Positions 12,225-27,000 of a stretch of 64,000 nucleotides of DNA are shown here, piece after piece. The stretch lies in the NCBI RefSeq assembly GCF_901000735.1, contig NC_081542.1:22769093-22833092 (forward strand), written 5' to 3'. The DNA comes from Corylus avellana (lineage: Eukaryota > Streptophyta > Magnoliopsida > Fagales > Betulaceae). Numbering within the stretch: the first letter of the stretch is position 1; every line of letters begins with the position of its first letter. Position numbers and translations under genes: made by a program. The notes beneath the pieces were generated by a model. It was given only the letters and a program-made list of their open reading frames with translations. It was not told the DNA's origin and searched no databases.

Positions 12225-13160
12225 TTTCAGCATATTTTTGCCCCCAACCATGCTAAATGCTTATTCTAATTAATAAAGCAACATTTGCTTCACCAACTCC
12301 AAGAGTTAAATGAACAACTATGTGGTATTAGTCCATAGTACTTCTTGAGGGATTTGGTTGGGACTCTGCAAGGACATGGAAAATAGTACATTGTTGAATT
12401 CTGAATAAGAGAATATGTTGTAATGAAGTGAAGATTTAAACAATGTGTTTGCAGTGCTCGCAATTGCGAGCCCCCTAACTATTCTAAGGTGTTTTAGTTA
12501 GTCTATTTTCTATTCATATCCGCATTCTTTGTAGTTGGAAATGGATACTATATACTACACTTTCATTACAGTTTTATCTCACCAAGCTGATGTCACAATG
12601 TCCATCAACCTTTATATATATATATACTCAACTCTCATTTTACTTTTAGTTCATTGGGTTGATGTAGCAGTGTCAATTAGCTTTTGAATCAGTTTTCATT
12701 AAAAAAGAAAAAAAATATAAAATTTAAATCTGATTAATATTGTCACATCGATTTAGTAGAATTATCAATGGATAAAACTGACAGGCATGCTAACTGCTTA
12801 GTAGGCGAAGCGAAGCCCAAAGGCTACCATCCTGGTCAACTTTAGAGCATCAATCATAACATGGATTGGATAGCATTATTTATTTTAGAAGAAAATTCTT
12901 TGATAGCAGTCAAATCAAAGAGTATGCCTTTGATTTGGACAGGAAGCATGCTCAAGAATGGCTAATAGCATGCCTTTATGAACAGGAAGTATGCTCAAGA
13001 ATGGCTAATCGCCCCAATCACAGAAGATATCCACACCTTTCGAATAAGGATTGTTTTTTGGAATATTAAGAAAGTGCAGCACATATAATGTCAACATCAT
13101 TAATTGTGCACAATTTAGCTGGATGACCCACCTCTACTCTCCAATATGAAAGCAATATTC
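12225..13160 (+). other. 3' flank of RLK copy 1, partly duplicated at 50.07-50.60 kb
   Basis: Contains a polyadenylation-like AATAAA (12272) and no gene. The stretches 12525-12650 and 12776-13060 recur inverted at about 50455-50600 and 50070-50345, for example ATCACAGAAGATATCCACAC near 13018. They mark one end of the segment copied to make RLK copy 3. Confidence 0.7.
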
Positions 13161-13165
13161 TCCTT

Positions 13166-14046
13166 TGAAAAACTCTAAACAGATAAATATCACAATTTAT
13201 GCGGAATTAACAGATATTTATCAAAGCAAACAATCACTAAAATATAAACAATCACACACAAGGATTTTGGTAACGAATAGGAAACCTTTTAGAAACTAAT
13301 CTAAAAGTAAAACCTCTCCGGAGCAGTCAAACCAGAGAAATCACTATCAAAAGATTATCCAGAGATTACATACACTAGGAACACTTACAACCCTTTGCAA
13401 GACCTTGGCTCTGTAAGATCGACAAGCCTACAACTCGTCTCCTTGTTCACAATCTTCTTCAATGTGATTCTCCTTTACTGGACCCTTCCGATAGATTTCT
13501 CAACTGTAGATTTATCAAATGAATAACTAAAACTCTAAGAGATTCAATTTAACGCTCACCACATATGATCTCTCTTAGCACAGCCTCCGACGAACTCTCT
13601 GAGGGCGAAAATTCGTCTTCTCTCTTCTATAATGATGTATATATATTAGTACATCAAACACTAGACCTGGGCCCAATAAAAACACGTTTTTGGGCATAAT
13701 AGGTACAGGGTGTACGGACAGGTTAATGGGCTGTCCGGACAGGGCCTTGCGGAGCACAAATAGAGTTTCTGGAAAGCCTGTCCGGACAGCCTAGCATCGT
13801 GTCCAGACATGGCCTGCAGTGGGAGAAAACAGTATTTTGGAAATGCTGTCCAGTCTTGATCAACAGCTCCGATCGATGGGCGTTTGTGGTCCGATTGAGC
13901 TGAAATTTTGTAGGAAAGTTCATGACACATGAATCTACATTATGAACGGTGAAAATTAGATTCTGAACATTCTATATCAGTGTTTGAGCTCGTGAACAGT
14001 AACATTTACATTTTAGAACTGAATTAAGTCAATACAAGAACTAACA
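13166..14046 (-). mobile_element. Solo copia LTR (minus)
   Basis: On the minus strand it begins TGTTAGTTCTTG (14046) and ends GAGTTTTTCA (13166). A perfect 5-bp direct repeat TCCTT flanks it (13161-13165 and 14047-14051). There is no adjacent primer-binding site or purine tract, so this is a solo LTR left by LTR-LTR recombination. The part at 13200-13420 is homologous to 4820-5010 in the copia LTR upstream. Confidence 0.85.
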
Positions 14047-14107
14047 TCCTTTTTTTCTCATTCACACCTTTTGAACAAGAAATCTTTTCGGAATACTAAG
14101 TAATAAT

Positions 14108-14580
14108 GTCACTACAAAAAAAAAAAAAAAAAAAAAAGAACAAAAAAAAGCGCCCTTCTTTTCTTTTTTAAAGCCAGGAAATCGATGTATAAACGCCAAG
14201 AAAAGTTTCTTGCCGTTTATTTTCTAGTGTATTAGAAGGGCCAAGTTATCGGGTGTCGGAAAACTTAAAATAAACGCCAACAAAAATTTAAAATTTGTCG
14301 CCGATTAATGCAAATGCCAACAATTTTTAAGGAGTTTAATGTAAACGCCAAGAAAATAATTTCTCATGTTTATTATTCGAACACCATAAAATTTCTCAAA
14401 TTTTTTTTAAAGATGATTTTAAAGAAATGTAATTTTTGTATACAATTATGACTTATAATTTAGTATAAAATTAAGTTTAAGACTTTTCTACTTTTATTTT
14501 ACATAAGCGCGCTAATACACATATAAGGGACTTTATATATATTATTTATTTAGATATGTTCCGACCCGACAAAAAAAAAA
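14108..14580 (+). mobile_element. Possible CACTA-type terminus with subterminal repeats
   Basis: CACTACAAAAAA at 14109 resembles the CACTACAAGAAAA end of En/Spm elements. The next 250 bp repeats AAACGCCAA-type motifs in both orientations (near 14190, 14270, 14344), like subterminal transposase-binding repeats. The opposite terminus was not found, so this is a fragment or a chance match. Confidence 0.3.
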
Positions 14581-14851
14581 AAAATCAAAGGTTCCACACC
14601 AAATTAACAGCAGCCAAATACGACTCCCACAGTGTTAAGAGTCAAATATGTGTTTGTTTTTTCTTAGCAGTGTTCAGATATATACTAATCAATCAACCAT
14701 GCATGTGACACAGACACACTGAAGCAACAGTCCTCCGTGGCTCATAAATGTAATGTAAAGGGTCCCTTGAGTGCTGTAATGTATATATATATATATATAT
14801 ATATATCATCACATTTTTTGTGCAGCTTTGCAAGGGAAGCTCGTGGAGGAG

Positions 14852-14976
14852 ATGATGGCAAGATTTGTTCCTTATATTTGCTTTATTCTACTCATCTTGC
14901 TTCTTTGCGTTGAAGCACAAGCTGGCCGTCTAGGCCCTACTCCTGATGATGAAGGTGAGCAGATCTTTCTTCTTCT

Positions 14977-15015
<39 letters not shown>

Positions 15016-18000
15016 GAAAAAAATTAGTATATATAAGAGCATTTTTCCAACACTTCCCTCCAAATCCTCTTTCTAAACCCACACTCTCAAAGAATAACGG
15101 AAATAACACTTCACATCACCATTCAATTCACACCCCCATTTCAAAATCCAACATAGAGATATAGTATCATCATCATCACCTGCTTGAAATTTCAAAAAAT
15201 TCTTAGCTATAACTTGATGCTCAAGAATTCCACATATGGAAATTTTTAGGAGCGAAAAATTACACTTGCCCCAAATCATTTCAGGTTGGTGGAAATGGAA
15301 ATCTAAACATTAAAGCCTCATCTGCCAAATGAATTAGCTGATCAAGAAGGGAAACATGTATTAGGATTAGCATTGTGGTAGATTAAAATATTATTTAATA
15401 AAAATTAGAATTAAATTATTTAGGATGCATTTTATCATTATTTTTAAATTGAAGTTCTTATGTATTGTTATTTGCTTGTTATTTTATTGTAATCTATTTA
15501 AAAACTCGTGTTTTAATAAATTCTCTGTAAACCCAAAAATAGCTCAATGGCCAGAAGCTATGGATCTCTCTCCTTTCTTTACCCTTTACCGATCTTGTCG
15601 GTTATGGAAAACCCATATGATACAATTAAGGGCAACAGTTAACTCTTACATCAACCGACAATAGCCAAGTAGCCACAAGTCGTTTGACAATGGCGACCGA
15701 CCATCACAACCACGTGCTTACTGACAAAGAGAAAACGGCATCTTCACCGTACTTGGAGTGAAGCTAATTTTCCCGAGTTTTCTCTGTCGTTTTTCTCTCC
15801 ATTTCCCCGGGAAGGAGATATGCCCATCTCTAATGGGTATTTTTCAAACACCAAAAATGCATTGTTGGCTGTTGCTGCTTCTATTTCCAACTGTGGTGCT
15901 CCCAAAAGAACTTTCAGCTTGAGGATGAGCTCTCTCTATATACCCACCATCTTACAACACAAATTTGATGTTTATCTGGTGGCAGCACTTGGATCGTTGC
16001 GACTTGCGAGGCAAATTGGTAATGGGGGGAAGAACAAAAGGTAGGTACATCGTATTAGTGGGAGACAAAACTGTTGCTGAGAGTTGCAAAGAGAAAATGC
16101 TAAGCCTAAAATAGAGATTCTGTTTTTTGGTAATAAAAACGTTGCTTTAATTATATTTTTGTATAGATAAAATTATGGAGCATTTTAAGGCAAAGTTAAT
16201 GGGAAATGAAAAAAAAAAAAAAAAATTGATGAGGTTGGTGTATAATGCATGCAGTGGAAGCCCTTGGTGAAATAGCTACACAAGTGGGGAAGAAAGATTG
16301 GAATTTCAGAGTAGACCCGTGCGTTAATGACTCGAGCTGGGCAACACCCAAATCGGATTTGTGGCCATTGTACAACAATTCTCTAATCTGCAATTGCTCA
16401 ATCGCTGCTGGTGTATGTCACGTGGCTCAACTGTACGTACCCTTCATTTCCTTTTTATTGAAATTGTGAACAGATCAAGTTTTTATTCAACAAAAAGCAG
16501 AAAAGTTCTTCAATTTTCTTTTATGTAAGTGAAAAGTACTTCAATTTGACTTATATTGGAAAGCTGAAAAGTACTTCAATTTTCTTTTATGCAATTGAAA
16601 AGTTCTTAAATTTTGACTTATATTGGAAAGCAGAAGATTACTTCAATTTCTTTGATGCAAGTGAAAAGTACTTAAATTTGACTTAATTGGACCTTTACCA
16701 TTCATAATAAACAGAGTATATTATGTATTAAAGGGTTCTAATGGAAGTGTGAATAATCTTTTACCTATAATTATTCGTGTTACAGGTTCCTTAAAGGGCA
16801 GGATCTTGATGGTGTGCTTCCTCCTTCTCTGGTGAAGCTACCCTACCTAAAGAAGATGTAAGGAAGTCACCAACAATTTGTTCCTGAAAATTGATTTTAA
16901 GCTTCTAAGTTCTAATCTAACAGCCCACTTTCCTCTTGCTTGTAGTGACCTCAATCGAAACTACCTTACTGGTACAATACCACCCGTATGGGCTTCTACA
17001 AAGTTGGAATACCTGTAAGTTGGTGCTGAATTCATGTCTTATGTTAGCGGCTGAATGCTCTTTCTTATTGCGTTAACCTGATTCACTGCAGGTCAATTTC
17101 TGTAAACAAGTTATCAGGACAAATCCCAAGCTACCTGGGAAGCATTACCACTCTTTTATACATGTATGCCCATATTGTATCTTTCTTGCTCACCCTTTCT
17201 TAATCTAGTAGAATGCATCATAATTTGATTTGCTTTAGCTGAGCTTTAATATTGACAAATATTTTCAGGAGCTTAGAAACCAATCTGTTTTCTGGAATTG
17301 TTCCCCCTGAGCTTGGGAATTTGGTTAACCTGGAGAATCTGTCAGTGTTTCTTTTTTAATCCTTCTATTCATTTTCAAATTAGATTTGATGATTCTTTTC
17401 TTAATTATCAACGATTTACTTCTTCAACTGACACTAATTTGAGCTAGTCTGAACTTCCCATTTGATGACTGCAGTATTCTTAGTGCTAACAATCTCACTG
17501 GAGAGTTGCCAATAGCTCTCATGAATCTATCCAAATTAACGGAACTGTAAGTGGTTGCAGCCCATTTCTATTCTTACAGTAATTTTATATATTTAATTGA
17601 AAAGCTTCAGCTTTCTATGTTATTCAGTCTTGTTTCCAATGTGGCTATATGCAGTAGGATTAGCAGTAACAACTTCACTGGAAAAATACCCGACTTTTTT
17701 CAAAGTTGGAAACAACTTCAGAAATTGTATGTGCTCTATTTTTTTTTTTTTTTTTTTTTAAAAAAAAATCCCATAATGTTAAAACTAGTAGAATATTCAA
17801 GCGTAATCTAACCTGTTAGAATTGTGCTTTTAACAGAGAGATTCAAGCTAGTGGTCTTGAGGGGCCCATTCCTCCTAACATTTCTGTCCTGAGTAATTTA
17901 ACCGAGTTGTAAGTTCTGCCTTCGAAGTACTCTTGGGTTGCATAATCTCTCTCTTATCTTCATGTGATACTCAAATTAACAAGACTTGTTGCTTAAGACC

Positions 18001-21000
18001 CTAACATTTATTAATAATGCAATTTGGTGCAGAAGGATTAGTGACTTACTTGGTGAGGGTTCTAAATTTCCAACTTTAAGCAGCATGACAAAAATGAAAA
18101 GATTGTAAGTAATTCTTTTTCTGTTAAATTTCAACAACTCAAATGATACAAGTTTATAGCAATTTTGCTTAGATGATGGCGGTTGACTTTGCAGGATGTT
18201 GAGGAGCTGCAATCTCTATGGACCAATCCCCGCATCTATATCAAAAATGACAGTACTACAAATTCTGTAGTTCTTCTTTCCTTTCTGCTCTCTCTCTCTT
18301 TTTTTTTTTTTTGGTTTTTGTTTCATTTACTGAAATATTACTTAACTATAAAACCCAGATGGTTGGATTATTTCAATTAAGAATATATATATATTTTTTT
18401 TAACTTAACTATATACATACAGATGTTTGAAGTTTTCTTATCTCCTTTTTTGTTTTTGGCTAGCATAAGTAGATTTGGCATATTCAAATTTATGGACTTT
18501 GGGTTATCATGGTACTTTATTCTTGAAGCTAATTGTGAATAACTTCTAGAATTAAGATCATCTGCTGAAACTATCAAACCGAGGTGTAGTTTTGGAGTAA
18601 GATTAGTTTGAAAAAAGGAGTTGGAAACATCGTTCATCTCATGAATATGTAATAATTAATTATCTGCTTTCATCCTTTAGCCTTTGAAAAAAAATGATGA
18701 TTGCTTCTAATCTTTACAGCCTACGCCTTTTAGAAAGTAGCTATCTAAGGTTGTCAACCCATACTCATTGTAGGAATGACAGCCATGACCCACCCCCTCC
18801 TACTCCTTTGGCCCATTGTGGCAGCTGTAGTAAGATACCTTTGAACATGCTCACTTTAGTTAGGCTGTCTATGGAATCTGTTCTAACCTACATATCCACT
18901 GTTATATGGGCATTCACGTCTCTCTTTCAATTTTTTCTTCCTATATTAATATATTATGTTTTTTGACTCTATACTTTAAAATCTGGACATTTATGTCTCA
19001 TTTCATAATCCTTCTTTTCTATTATTATAACCACTAATTACTCGTAATATCCAAGCAGAGATCTCAGCTTCAACAGATTGGAAGGAAATGTTCCAGATTT
19101 TTCAGATCAAGATAGTTTGGAAGTCATGTAAGTGTGGAGTTAAAACCCTAAATCTAGCTCTATTGTAGAGAAGCTCAAATAAACAATTAAAAAGCAGCTT
19201 AAAGCACACAAATAATAATGATTTGGCTTATCTCCTATGTTTATAGGTGAAGATATGAGGAATTTCACTATCATAAAAGAGATTATATTGCTTATTGTTA
19301 CCAATGCACATTTGTACATACATACATTTCTATATGTATATATCATCAGAAAGTATATTTTACTTTCAAATATTTCTCCTTTAGTAATGATATAAATAAG
19401 TGTTTAACTAGAGCGTGATTATGTTGCGCTTTGAACAGGATTCTTACAAGCAACTTGCTCAATGGGACTATTCCAGACTGGATCAAAGCCCGAGATAATC
19501 GCGAGTATATAATTCATCTTGAACTCTATTTGAAATTTGAATGACATGTTTTCTTTTTCTGTTTCTCTTTTTTTTTTTTTTTTTTAATAATGTTTCAGCA
19601 CTTATATAATCTTTACAGACCTCATAGTGTTCCAATATACATTGATTCATCTCTTGAACACTTTATGGTCAGTGGGAGATCTCCTTGAATCATATTGAAT
19701 TGGTGAATTCAACCGATTTGGTACCAGCATAGATTTGCTTTTTGCACCATGTGACTGTAATTTGGAAACTGCATGTTGGCAATTAATTTTGAGTTGGTTA
19801 CGGAAGTTTTCTGGTGTTAGCTTGAATTGACCGGTTTATCAAAACCTTTTCAAATATAATTTTTCTTTTCTTATGGATTTATAATGAGTTATTACTGAAA
19901 ATACGTTTTTGTGCAGCGAAATGGATCTTTCTTACAACAACTTTTCAGAAATCCTTGCGCCACCTACTTGTCGAGACTCCCTGTAAGAACTTTTCTTATC
20001 ATCTTGATAAGTTTACTTGAGGTTTGCATACTTACCCTCTTCACCAGCATTTAATTTTTCAAAACTAACTAGGTTCTCATTTCATCAGGAATTTGTTTCA
20101 GAGCTTCTCTGGACAGGACAATTTGTAAGCTTCTAACTTGAAAACTTATAAGAAGAACCAATGTGTTTTGGACNNNNNNNNNNNNNNNNNNNNNNNNNNN
20201 NNNNNNNNNNNNNNNNNNNNNNNNNNNNNNNNNNNNNNNNNNNNNNNNNNNNNNNNNNNNNNNNNNNNNNNNNGGAATATGTTATGATATTTATTTATGA
20301 ACAGATTGAATTTAAAAATTTTTTTTAGTAACTTGAGTAAGTTATGGTTCAAGTATGATTTGTTTTTAATTTGGGTTGCTCAATTTGAAGATATGTGGTA
20401 ATTTATGGGCTTTAATTTCGAGGACGAAATTCTAATAAGGAGGGAAGATTGTAGCACCCCAGATTTTTAAAGTCTTATTTTAGAGATATTAAATTGATGC
20501 TATGATTATATCAATATTAATATTAGGTAATGGCATTTACTTTGAGGTTGAGATATTTATTGATGATATTAGGTAATAATATTTATTCTTGAGGAACTTA
20601 TTAGATCTTATGAATATTATTGGAATGAATATTGATTTGAGGTTATTCTATCATGATGATGATTTTATATTGATTAATTTATTGGGAGATTTAAGAGATA
20701 TGATAATTGATGATTGATTGGTATAATTTGGAGTATGATTATAATTTTTTGGTGACTGATTAATTAAGGACATTAGACAGATTATGATGGGTCAGATTTC
20801 GGAAAATCTGTACCCAAATTAGTCCACTTTTCTTCTTTGTCCATTTTTTGACTTTACCAACACCCTTTTCCTTTACTTTTCTCTCTCCTCCCTTCAATCA
20901 CGCTTATCCTTCCTTCTTTACCAATATTATATTATTTTTCTTTTCTTCTTTCTTTTCTTGCCGACAACTCTCACCTACTCCCACTCTTTCTTTCTTATTC

Positions 21001-24000
21001 CTATTTTTTTATTCTTATTATATTATTTTCTTTCTTTTCTCCTTCTGCCGACAGCTCTCACCTGCTCCCATTTTTCTTCTTTCTCTTTTATTCCTTCCTT
21101 ATTTAAATGCCTCATTCATACAAAAGAGAGGAGAGAAACCGAGAGTGAGATGGAATTTAAGACAGAGAGCTGAAGAGGAAGAAAGAGAGTTTAGGCGAGA
21201 GAGAGAGAGAGAGAGAAAGTCAGTGAAGGGATTGTTATGGGTATGGACCAACTGCAGCAGCACGGGTTTCAAGTAATTACCTTTGATGATCCATTCATGT
21301 AATCCACTGTAAGTATTCTTACTTACTGAGTATGATATTGATATCCAATAATAAGGATTTTTGTGGTTTTATAACTTGTCTAGCATTTTGCTATATATGA
21401 TTCAACAATGATTTATATTGTCGGAAATCAATTGACTCACTACTTCACAGTTTTTTTTGTAGTGCTTGCAGGAATGGAAAATCAAGGTAATTATGCAGTT
21501 GTGATTAGAGATTCATATTGAGATGTACAGAGATTCCAAGTTGGTTAAGTTTTGTCTAGAGTTTAGACTGTCGGATAGATTTGTATAAATGCCTTGTACG
21601 ACATAGCTTTGGGTATTTTTTGTATAAAGAAAAGTATTTTAACAGTATTTTTTTGTATTGATAATTACAGTTTTTCCGCTATATGAGATTATTTCAGCGT
21701 AACATTCGTGTTTATCTACAAGATAAACGAAGAGAAATATCAGGATGTTACAAAAGGAGCCGAGGAAGGTGGTGTCGGCAAGGGAAGGCCATCGGGGAGC
21801 TAACATAGCTGATGGGTGTTCTCCGGCAAGCGGTTCTGTGGAACCACCTTCTTCGTTGACGTGGCTGAGTGACCCAGCCCTGGGCATTCTGGGTAAGGCG
21901 CCGACAGTTCTCCCTGCATGTGTTCGCAGGGAGGTCTCGACCAGTTCTGTTTTGCCGGCTCTCTCGGGGTCTACTACCGGTGATCGTGCGAAGTTTAAGA
22001 AGCCGACATGTGGGAGGGGGGATGGAAAAAGGGGAGAGAGGAGGTTCAGGCCAGCTAGTTTCTGTCAAGCCGGGGCAGCCGGTGCAGTTGCCTGGAAAGG
22101 AGGAGTCCGATATTCAGGGAGAGCTTTCTCCGGGGCTTGAGAGATGGGATTTGCTGGGTACGGGACAGAAGATGATGGGAAAGGAATTGGGGGAAGGAAA
22201 AGTTTCTGGGCAGAAGTCGCTTGAGAAGCAGGGGGAGATTCCACTGGGTCTTGAGAAGTGGGAGCTGCCAGGCTCGATCCACTCTTTGAGGTTGATTGTT
22301 GCTTTGGACAGCGTCCGTGAGGAGAGTCCTTTGTCTGTATCAGACTCCTTAGCTGTGGTACCTTTTGCGGATCAGGAGCCGATTACGGTGGAGTTTGTAA
22401 CTGAATTCAGCAAGCTTGTGGGCGTCTCTTGTGATGGAGAAGCTAGGAAGTTGTCGGAGGTCTTTGGGATTATCATGGCTAATACTGAGGGCAATGGCAA
22501 GGAAGTGGGAGAGGCGGTGGAAGAGGGAGTGGCCTTGGAAGCACATACGGGTAAAANNNNNNNNNNNNNNNNNNNNNNNNNNNNNNNNNNNNNNNNNNNN
22601 NNNNNNNNNNNNNNNNNNNNNNNNNNNNNNNNNNNNNNNNNNNNNNNNNNNNNNNNTTTTCTGTTAATTATGAGGGGCACAGTGGAAGTTCTTTGAGGGC
22701 TAGAAATAAGGGGAGGGGTCATCGAGCTGTTCAATGAAGCCTAAGATTCTTTCCTGGAATGTGAGAGGCTTGAATGAAAGGGGCAAAAGATTGAGGGTTA
22801 GAAATCTTCTTAGAAATTGGAAGGTGGATATAGTGTGTTTTCAGGAGACAAAGGTGGATTTTATCTCTAACAATTTTGTGAGGAGTTTGTGGGGATGCCC
22901 TTATGCGGAGTGGTGTTATGTCCCGTCTAGAGGGGCTTCGGGTGGAATTCTGGTTATGTGGGATAGAAGGGTCGTCACGAAGGTTGAGGTTGCTTTGGGC
23001 AGTTTTGTGGCGGCTTGCTCTTTTAGAAACGTAGATGACGGTTTTGTATGGGCTTTTGGGGGGGTGTATGGTCCCAATAGAGACAACATTAGGCGTTTTC
23101 TTTGGGAGGAACTGGTGGGCCTTGTGAGTTGGTGGGATATGCCTTGGTGTATTGGTGGGAGCTTCAATGCAACTCTCTTTCCTAGTGAAAGGTCGGGGGG
23201 AGCTTATTCCCGGTCCGCTATGAGGGAATTTGCAGATTTTATTTCGGAGCAGGGTCTTATGGATCTTCCATTAGCTGGGGGGGTCTCTACTTGGTCTAAC
23301 AACCACTCTTGGTCACGGCTAGATCGATTCCTAGTTTCCCCAGATTGGGAAGTTCATTACCCGGGTGTGCGACAAAAGAGGATGCTTCGTATTTGCTCGG
23401 ATCATGCTCCTATTGTTCTTGATTGTAACTGCTTTTTGGGAGGTAAGAGATCATTCAAGTTTGAAAATATGTGGCTTAAAGCGGAGGGTTTTGTGGACAA
23501 AGTTAGGAGCTTGTGGGATTCATATCATTTTCTTGGCACTCCGAGTTTTATTTTGGCAAAAAAGATGCGAGCTCTCAAGGAGGATATTAAGAGATGGAAT
23601 AGCCAGGAATTTGGCAATGTGGGAGGGCACATTAAGGCTCGAATGGATGATTTAAAGGCTCTTGATAGGGTGGAGGAAGAGAGAGGTTTATCCCCTGAAG
23701 ATATCGAGAGGAGGAGGTCGCTAGCCAGAGAGTTGGAGACTCTTCTCTTACAAGAGGAAATAGTTGGAGGCAAAAATTTAGGATCCGGTGGTTGAAAGAG
23801 GGAGATAAATGTACGAAAATTTTCCATCGGATTGCTAATGCAAATAGAAGACATAACACTATTGAGACGTTGATTGTGGATGGCTCTACCACTTCAAATC
23901 AAGAGGTCATTAGTAACCATGTTACCTATTTTTACGAGTCTCTCTTCACAGAGAGTCTCATTTGGAGACCGAGGCTAGATGACCTTGATTTTGACATGTT

Positions 24001-27000
24001 AGATGTTGGTGAGGCCACTAGGTTGGAAGCTCCTTTTGAGGAGAGGGAGGTTTGGGAGGTGGTAAAAGGAATGGATAGGGACAAGGCTCCAGGTCCGGAC
24101 AGCTTTTCTATGGCCTTTTTCCAGGATTGCTGGGATGTGATCAAGGGGGACATCATGGCGGTCTTTGTGGAGTTCCATGATGGAGGTAAATTTGAAAAAA
24201 GTCTTAATGCCACGTTCATCTCTCTTATTCCGAAGTCTCATGGAGCTACTGATATAAAGGATTTTCGTCCGATTAGCCATGTGGGAGGGACATACAAGAT
24301 TATTGCCAAGGTCTTAGCCAATAGAATGAAGAGAATGCTGAACAGGGTTATCTCTAAACCCCAGAATGCTTTTGTTAAAGGCAGGCAAATCTTGGACTCA
24401 GTTCTCATCGCTAATGAATGTTTGGATAGTCGAATCAGATCAGGGGAACCCGGCTTATTGTGCAAATTGGATATGGAAAAGGCCTATGATCATATGAATT
24501 GGAAGTTTCTTCTCTACTTACTGAGAAGGTGCGGTATTGGAGAGAAATGGTGTTCCTGGATTGAGCATTGCATCTCTTCTGTGAGATTCTCGGTTTTGAT
24601 CAATGGATCTTCTTTTGATTTCTTTGATAGTTCACGTGGAGTGAGGCAAGGAGACCCTCTCTCTCCATTCCTGTTTGTCTTGGTCATGGAGGCTTTTAGT
24701 AGGTTGATCGATGCCTCGATAAACAGGGGACTCATCTCTGGGTTTTCAGTGGGAGCTAGAGAGACGGATCAGGTCATCGTCTCTCACCTTCTCTTTGCTG
24801 ATGACACTTTGGTTTTTTGTGAAGTAGATCCTACTCAAGTAAGAAATATTGGTGCTTTACTTGTCTGCTTTGAAGCTGTTTCTGGGTTAAAGGTGAACTT
24901 GGCTAAATCCGTCTTGGTCCCTGTTGGTAGTATGGACAAGCCTTATTCGTTATCTTCCTCAACTCGGATAGTTTCAAAGCCTTAATTTTCTCTCTTCTCC
25001 ATCTCTCTCCCATTTTAGACTCACTCCCACTTTAAATGAAATGAAAGATGTTGCCTCTCTCTGCAAAAACCAGGCTTTGTTTTGTGTTTTCTGCAAAACC
25101 AGTTAAACACTCTTATGGTTGCTGAAAGTAGGGGTTAAAAGCTCATTACTTTGAAAGGAAAATATTTATTGTTTTGGTCCCTGAGGATTTTGTCCCTTTT
25201 GAGTGTCAATTTGGCTAAATTCATGAAGGAAGGCTACTGCATCAGTCAGGTTTCTTTGGTATTGTAGAGTTGACCATTCCTCTTTCATGTCATTCATATG
25301 ATTCGAAAAATTATTAATCGAAGACATTGTTTGCACAGAAGTGTTTCTATGGAAACTTCATTTTTAACGCTCAGACTTGTTCCGTTTAACCTGCTGTTGC
25401 TTTGCTGAAAATAGTTAAGAAGAATTTGCAGAAAGAAAGTGGGAGTGGGTGAAGAAGGAAAAAGAGGACATGCAAACGAAGTTTAGAGAACTTCTGTTAG
25501 TTCCTTTAAAGCTATGTCGTTTGGGCTAAAAAGGGGAAAGATTTAATCATAACTGCAGATTTAAAATAACAGGAGAGGTCCTGTTATTTTTCTACAGGAT
25601 GTAAGCTGAATCCATGTTTTTTCTGTTTTTTATTTTTTATTTTTAGCTTTTATTTTGGAGAAGCATTTCCTTTTTTTCATTCTAATTTTGCTAAGTTCAC
25701 ACTTCTTTCTTGTACGATGCTAATTAAGAACACTTGGCGGCAAGTGCCAGGAGCCCTATCTATGCTCAAAAGGTAATTATACTACCTTATTCAAATTATG
25801 AGGTGTATGCTTTAAAACATTTCATATTGTTATTGGCAACTGAGTAAATGAAACAAGAGATAGTTAATACATAATTTTCTTTTTGTTCTGTAATGATTTG
25901 TTATGTTTTAATTTATTAAAAAGCTTCTATTTTTGTTTCTGGGTAGATCGGTACTCATTGCATATAAATTGTGGTGGAAGTACAACCACTATTGGAAACA
26001 TAGAGTATGAAGGGGATCAAAGTCCAGCAGGTCCAGCAAACTTTGTTCCTAACACCGCTAATTGGGGATTCAGTAGCAGCGGAAATGTTTGGGATGCTGA
26101 CAGACTCTCAGATCAATACATAGCGCATAATGTGTCAATACTAAGAATGACTAACTCTGGATTATTCACGAGTGCACGGCTCTCTCCTCTTTCTCTGACG
26201 TATTATGCACGTTGCTTGGCAAATGGAAATTATACTGTGAAACTATACTTTGCAGAGATAGTATTAAGAGACAACAGATCTTTTTATAGTCTTGGAAGAC
26301 GGATATTTGATATTTATATCCAGGTATGAAGTCATATTTGTTTCGCTTTATACATAGAGCACAATTTTATTGATTTAATTTGTTACAGGAAAAATTGATG
26401 TGGAAGGATTTTGATATTCAACATGAAGCACAAGGTGTTGATACAGCAGTTGTTAGGGAATTTAAAGCAGTTGTGAGGAATAAAGTCTTACAAATCCGCT
26501 TTCATTGGGCTGCGAAAGGGACAACAGCTGTGCCAAAGAGAGGAACTTATGGTCCTCTCATCTCAGCTATCTATGTTAAATCTGGTAACATTTCATGGAG
26601 TATGAGAATCTTTTTACCATTCAACTTCTTCCATACTTATTAGAATGAGGAACAATAAAAGCATAGCACAATATAGTTGAGGTAGAACCCATGATTATTT
26701 GCCGTAAAAAGTATTACCCAAAACAAGATTAAACTGCAACTAGATGGAAGAACTCAAAACTTTTATAATCTTCTTTATACTCTAACTCTGATATTCGTGT
26801 GTTTGATCCATTCATTCATATCTTGTTTTAGATTGGTCCACGTATGTCTATCTGTATGTTTCTACTGGTATTCCAGGATGCAACTTTATAATCAGTTTCC
26901 TTTACTAATTTTTCTCTTCTGCAGATTTCAGTCCCCCTGACTACAAGAAATTCATTGTTGCTGGAGCTGTAGTATCAGCGCTTTTGCTCATTTTTATGAT

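Noticed and set aside
20848..21276. A 142-codon frame with Phe/Ser-rich sequence
   Set aside because: Within the gypsy LTR, driven by a C/T-rich tract and a (GA)n run.
21639..22140. Overlapping frames of 80-131 codons near the LINE start
   Set aside because: They are alternative frames of LINE ORF1, which is moderately GC-rich; only the ORF1 reading fits the element.
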